A stretch of DNA of 64,000 nt from Actinernus sp. WN-2022 (taxonomy: Eukaryota > Cnidaria > Anthozoa > Actiniaria > Actinernidae). Both the position numbers and the translations under genes were made by a program. This document shows positions 60,251 to 64,000 of this stretch, one piece after another. Numbering within the stretch: the stretch's first letter is position 1; every line of letters begins with the position of its first letter. Where the stretch lies: NCBI GenBank assembly GCA_030867875.1, contig JAOWCC010000655.1:11058269-11122268 (forward strand), read 5' to 3'. The notes beneath the pieces were generated by a model that was given only the letters and a program-made list of their open reading frames with translations, ran no database searches and was not told the origin of the DNA.

Positions 60251-61074
60251 AGGCGCTGTGTCACGGTACTGCGCATGTCACAGTCTCCAGACATTGAATT
60301 GACAGCTGTGTTGTGTAACATCCAATGAGAATCAATCGAAATAAATTGCCGGAAACGCCACACTGTTCGGGTGATACGATAGGTAACTAGTTACTGGAAA
60401 AAATAGTGTTGGTCTGCGTCGGCGGGGAAGATAAACACTGGTATATAATCAACTAAAGTCGACTGAGGTATGCTAACCGCCGTGGAAAGCGCTATCGTGT
60501 TTGAGTTCATGAGGTTGTTTTGCCAGCAAAGAAAGGTTTTATCTCACTTGCCGTACAGTTTTTGCACTCCGATCGGTTCATATAATTTCAGCCTCGTTTC
60601 TACGCCGTAGATATAATATATATTTCTTCGTATCACTTTTGAAAACTGCCATATCATTTATAATTAGACTTGAAAAGTTTTCTTGTGTTTCTTGAACTCT
60701 ACTGGACATCCAAACCCTCTTCGCTTCTGGTTGGAATGCCAAAATCTTCCCATTTCTTGCGTTGTTCGGCTGCTGTATTCAGAATACTCAGTGGCGGTCA
60801 TCCCCGGCGGTAAGCATCACTTATGCTTTTTTGTTTTAGTTGTGTTGCAGTCTGCAACGACTAATTTGGAATAAACAAATAACTAAAACCTATTTAAGCA
60901 CATCTTACATTTCTATAAATGACCAAAGGAGGCACGGATGAGTTCAAAAAGAACACTGATGGAAGTCGATTTAAAAATCGATATTTCACCGCTCTGAGAA
61001 TTTCGTTCCGGACTAGAACATAATTCAAAAGTCATCAGATTTTCACACATGCGCAGTACCGTGACACAGCGCCT
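60251..61074. mobile_element. TTAA-inserted MITE with 28-bp perfect ends, 824 bp
   Basis: Ends AGGCGCTGTGTCACGGTACT plus eight more matched bases are exactly inverted at 61047-61074. TTAA flanks both sides (60247-60250 and 61075-61078). No transposase. A different family from the AGTGCC element. Confidence 0.88.
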
Positions 61075-61547
61075 TTAAAGACTGCGGTTAAAATATACCC
61101 AAGAAAAGACAAGTTCAGTAACCATATTTGAAGTTGCGATATTATGACAAGGCCATCCCAATAAAATGTTTCGTTTTTAAAGCAACAAAAAAGTATATAC
61201 AAGGTTTAAGACCGACCCAGTTTTTTTGAAAAAAATAAATAAAAAATTTGAAGAATATATATATTTTTATTATACCTCTTTTCCGAGCTCTCCGTATTAG
61301 TTCCTTGCCTTTCTCGTGCAGATGGTCAATCCACAACTGGTAGAGGAAAAAGTTGTCGAAGAATACACGAGGAAAACTTTTATGTAAGTCTTCAAGCCCA
61401 CTTGGCTCCATATCCTCTAACGTTTTTTTCCCTGGCCGACCCACCCACTATGAGCCACCCACCATGGTAAACGAAACATTTTATCTGGATGGCCACGAGT
61501 TAGTCACGAGGTAGTTGATCATTTGGGGGTTGACACTGTTCCTTTAA

Positions 61548-61626
61548 AGTGCCACTACGATCAAATTTTGATATATCAATGTTTTTGCATATTCATAAAG
61601 TAGAGTTGATATATTATTACCAGTTC
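61548..61626 (+). mobile_element. Left end of an AGTGCC-type TTAA MITE
   Basis: TTAA (61544-61547) then AGTGCCACTACGATCAAATTT and on to ATATTATTACCAGTTC, nearly identical to 49786-49865. It is cut off by the gypsy relic. Confidence 0.8.
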
Positions 61627-61639
61627 TTATAACATAGAG

Positions 61640-62712
61640 ATATAACACTATCGGCTTGTCAGCCGCCAACCATTCGCCAATCTCAATCGAAGGAGCATTT
61701 TTCGCCAAGATTAAAACGAAATCCCGTCGCGGCGAAGTGACGTCGTGCCGCTCAATGGTCTACGTCAGCAGCTCCGTTCAAGCCATGCACCTGTCATACG
61801 AGTCGATGCTCAACCTTGGCATCCTGGCAGACGACTTCCCCTCCCTCTACAATGCGTGCGAGCGTGGTGATGGGTTCCGAGACGGCGAATCTAAAGACTG
61901 TGACACCCCCCGCAACATGCCTGCCATCAACGTCATTCGGGCAATCAACGACGGCTGCGACGCGCCAGGCGCCTCAAGCGACGCGATGTGTTCATGCCCT
62001 CAGCGTGTCGCAGTGCCGCCACGCCCACCTGTGCTGCCATTCCCTTGCACACCAGAGAATAACGGGCGGACGAAGGCTTGGCTGCTCGACAGATACGCCT
62101 CTTCCACGTTTAACACGTGCCCCCACCGCGCGCTGCCTTGCATGGAAAGGCCCCGGTCGAGATACATGTCGACCAGTCTGCCACACCCAAGGCATGCCAC
62201 ACGCCGGCCAATGTGCCGCTGCATTGGCAGCAGCGGGTATATGAAGACCTTCTCCGTGATGAAGCTCTCGGCGTCATAAAACGCGTGCCGTATGGCGAAC
62301 CAGTGACGTGGTGTCATCGCATGGTGATCACGAGGAAGTACGACGGCTCACCACGTCGGACGGTCGATCTTTCGCCACTGAACAAGTTCTGTAAGCGGGA
62401 GACGTTCGCCGTTTGCAGCCCACCCTCATCACTGCCGGTCTCGCCAAGTGGCACGTTCAAGGACGACCCTCAACCCGCTCGTCCAGAGAGCCCAACACCG
62501 GCGCCGTCGCCCGACAGCGGTGGCGAAACCTCGCCCGACTCTGTACTCGTGAGCGTTCCGCTCGCCGACGCCGCGTCAACTCCGTCGTCTTCAGAGCCGC
62601 AGCAGTCAGCACCGCGGGCGCTGTCGCAACCGTCGCCATCCCAACGCTCACGCCGTGCACGTCGGTCGCCGGAACACTTCGAGTCTGAGACGGGCAGATG
62701 GATAGAGCACTG
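61640..62712 (+). pseudogene. GC-rich gypsy pol relic (protease end, RT start, C-terminal tail)
   Basis: The first frame reads FFAKIKTKSRRGEVTSCRSM and SYESMLNLGILADDFPSLY. After a frameshift near 62120 it continues VPLHWQQRVYEDLLRDEALG, VIKRVPYGEPVTWCHRMVIT and DGSPRRTVDLSPLNKFCKRE. This is the start of a Ty3/gypsy RT. It then jumps to a Pro/Ser-rich tail (RRARRSPEHFESETGRW, stop at about 62711), so the RT core, RNase H and integrase are deleted. A G-rich run (GGGGGAGGGGGG near 62750) may be the polypurine tract. The block is much richer in G+C than its surroundings. Confidence 0.8.
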
Positions 62713-62789
62713 AGTCCGTCAATCCACGTCGTGCCGTAGATTCCCGGACTGGGGGAGGGGGGTTATTAATTAGTTATCAAACTGACAAT

Positions 62790-62917
62790 CACACTCTTCG
62801 ACACTTTGATAAAACCAATCTTGCTCTATGGAAGCGAAATCTGGGGGACAGATAGCAAAAGATCTAACGAAAATGATCCGATAGATTATAGTGCATACAA
62901 AATTTTGCAAGTTACTA
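62790..62917 (+). pseudogene. LINE RT scrap
   Basis: LFDTLIKPILLYGSEIWGTD, a motif from the C-terminal half of LINE ORF2 proteins. It ends at the foldback arm. Confidence 0.65.
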
Positions 62918-63544
62918 TTAGGAACCATTTAGTAGACCTGTTTTCACTGCATCGTTCGCCGCGTGGAAATACCGTTAACTCGCTCACTCCGGATTGGGAT
63001 ACCTATGGTTTGAACACGTCATGAACTATTCCCATATTGGCCGCCATCTTAGATCGCCATATCACGTGACAGAATACTCCCAAAATCTGACAGTATTTGA
63101 TCACGTGATACAGCCTTTACCAGGGTCTTCTCTGGAGTAGCCGCCATCTTGGATCTGCCCGAGAAGACCCTGGGAACGAGGTTGAGCCTCTCGGTCTTTC
63201 TTTATCTGCCCTCCCGGCCCCCCCTTTTCTCCTCGCCCCATTTTGACCGCACGCCATAGGTAACCATGCAAATCCGAAAACAACCAGAAGCCGAGCCGCT
63301 AGTAGGCTAACATAGGTCAAGTTAACCGTAAAACCATCCTCGTTTAACCCTTGTACTACTAAAGACGAATATACTCGTTTGTTAATGGTTATTTACTTTG
63401 AGGATTTAAATCTTACAAAATTTAAAAAGCAAAGCCCTGAGATTCCTACACAGCATAAGCCGTATAGACAAATGATCCTATTGAATTGCATTAGGTCTAT
63501 TAAAAATGAATAATTTCATCTACAGCCTCCCTTCTTTGCATAAG

Positions 63545-63905
63545 TTAAGGTCTCGATAAAGGTTAAACATGGAAAAGTTTCGAAAATGCGTTCTTCGCAA
63601 ATTCTAAATCTAAAAGCCCTAATCTAGCATGACAAAAAACTCAAGCTCAAAATAATTATTTAAAGCCTTGAAAATGCGACTTTCTGATGGCGCTAAAAAT
63701 GATTGACAGCTGTTGTGATTCACTTGGCATGTTATTTCATTCTCGCTATCCTGTGATTTTCTGCGCTACTTTTCGTTCGTAAATATTTCTTACGTTTACT
63801 GAATCGGAGGGTACAAAGTGCAGGTTGCAGGTTGGGTGCAGGTTGACAGTTTTCGGGTGATATCCGATAAATGAAATATATGAATAGATAAATAAAATAA
63901 ATAAT
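63545..63905 (+). repeat. Dispersed repeat, partner of 58220-59345
   Basis: Shares AAGGTCTCGATAAAGGTT (58223 and 63548), and CAGGTTGCAG.TTGGGTG, AGGTTGACAGTTTTCGG and ATAAATGAAATATAT (59257-59340 and 63821-63900) in the same order and direction. The right copy is shorter. Confidence 0.65.
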
Positions 63906-64000
63906 AAATTTACGGGTATGACTTTTTGGTGATCTTCGCTGGTTCTGCAAGAACCCACAGTACCTTCGCAGCCGTAATTTATGTCGTCCGCAGTTTTTGG

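Larger units (their letters stand above)
59543..63410. mobile_element. Second large inverted-repeat element with nested insertions
   Basis: The left arm 59543-60013 and right arm 62918-63410 are inverted copies: TCAAAGTAAATAACCATTAA, CGTCTTTAGTAGTACAAGGG, GGCGATCTAAGATGGCGGCC, ATCCGGAGTGAGCGAGTTAA, and CGATGCAGTGAAAACAGGTC at the inner ends. It holds a TTAA MITE, a MITE fragment, a gypsy relic and a LINE scrap, all probably later arrivals. Exact outer ends and target duplication are not clear. Confidence 0.75.

Noticed and set aside
61816..62317. Overlapping long frames on both strands in the GC-rich block
   Set aside because: High G+C lowers stop frequency. Only the + frames with gypsy protease and RT motifs are meaningful.

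Overview
The window is nuclear DNA of an animal, most likely a cnidarian and probably a stony coral or sea anemone. It is AT-rich and intron-rich, and is crowded with degenerate Ty3/gypsy, CR1/L2-like LINE and Penelope-like elements and small foldback or MITE-type DNA transposons. Bacterial features (operons, ribosome binding sites, CRISPR) are absent. The species cannot be fixed from sequence alone.

One host gene can be read with confidence. It lies on the + strand from about 19.6 to 56.8 kb. Eight exons (19639-19881, 29059-29306, 30591-30726, 35957-36313, 38396-38521, 52425-52519, 55881-56172, 56517-56797) have plausible GT/AG borders and matching phases (1,0,1,1,1,0,1). They sum to 1778 nt and form one open frame of about 591 residues plus stop. 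The predicted order is an ApeC (apextrin C-terminal) domain in three exons, a CUB domain, an EGF domain and a fibrinogen-related (FReD) domain in three exons. This suggests a secreted, lectin-like immune or matrix protein. The 5' exon(s), including any signal peptide, were not found. The introns total about 35 kb and are full of transposons.

Layout: 0.4-2.0 kb, short repeats. 2.4-3.3 kb, a lone LINE ORF1 on the minus strand. 4.3-10.7 kb, a very long inverted-repeat (foldback) element with a 9-bp target duplication, its right arm invaded by a Penelope-like element with a 605-codon RT plus GIY-YIG ORF. 12.7-13.6 kb, the 3' part of a LINE. 14.5-17.3 kb, foldback/MITE elements and a DDE transposase relic. 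17.35-19.44 kb, a broken gypsy element with its 3' LTR. From 19.6 kb the host gene begins. Its first long intron holds a LINE tail (22.4-23.1 kb) and a minus-strand gypsy relic with both LTR remnants (23.3-27.8 kb). The intron after the third ApeC exon starts with an eight-fold tandem repeat of the exon end and splice donor. The 13.9-kb intron before the FReD exons holds a LINE with broken ORF1 and ORF2 (41.5-44.9 kb), tandem duplications and minisatellites. The first FReD intron holds a hAT-like element nested in a Harbinger-like element. From 57 kb on no host gene is recognised. At 59.5-63.4 kb a second large inverted-repeat element encloses a TTAA-flanked MITE, a GC-rich gypsy relic and a LINE scrap.

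The host gene is the only recognisable cellular function. Almost everything else is mobile DNA, mostly decayed, and several insertions can be ordered in time because they are nested.
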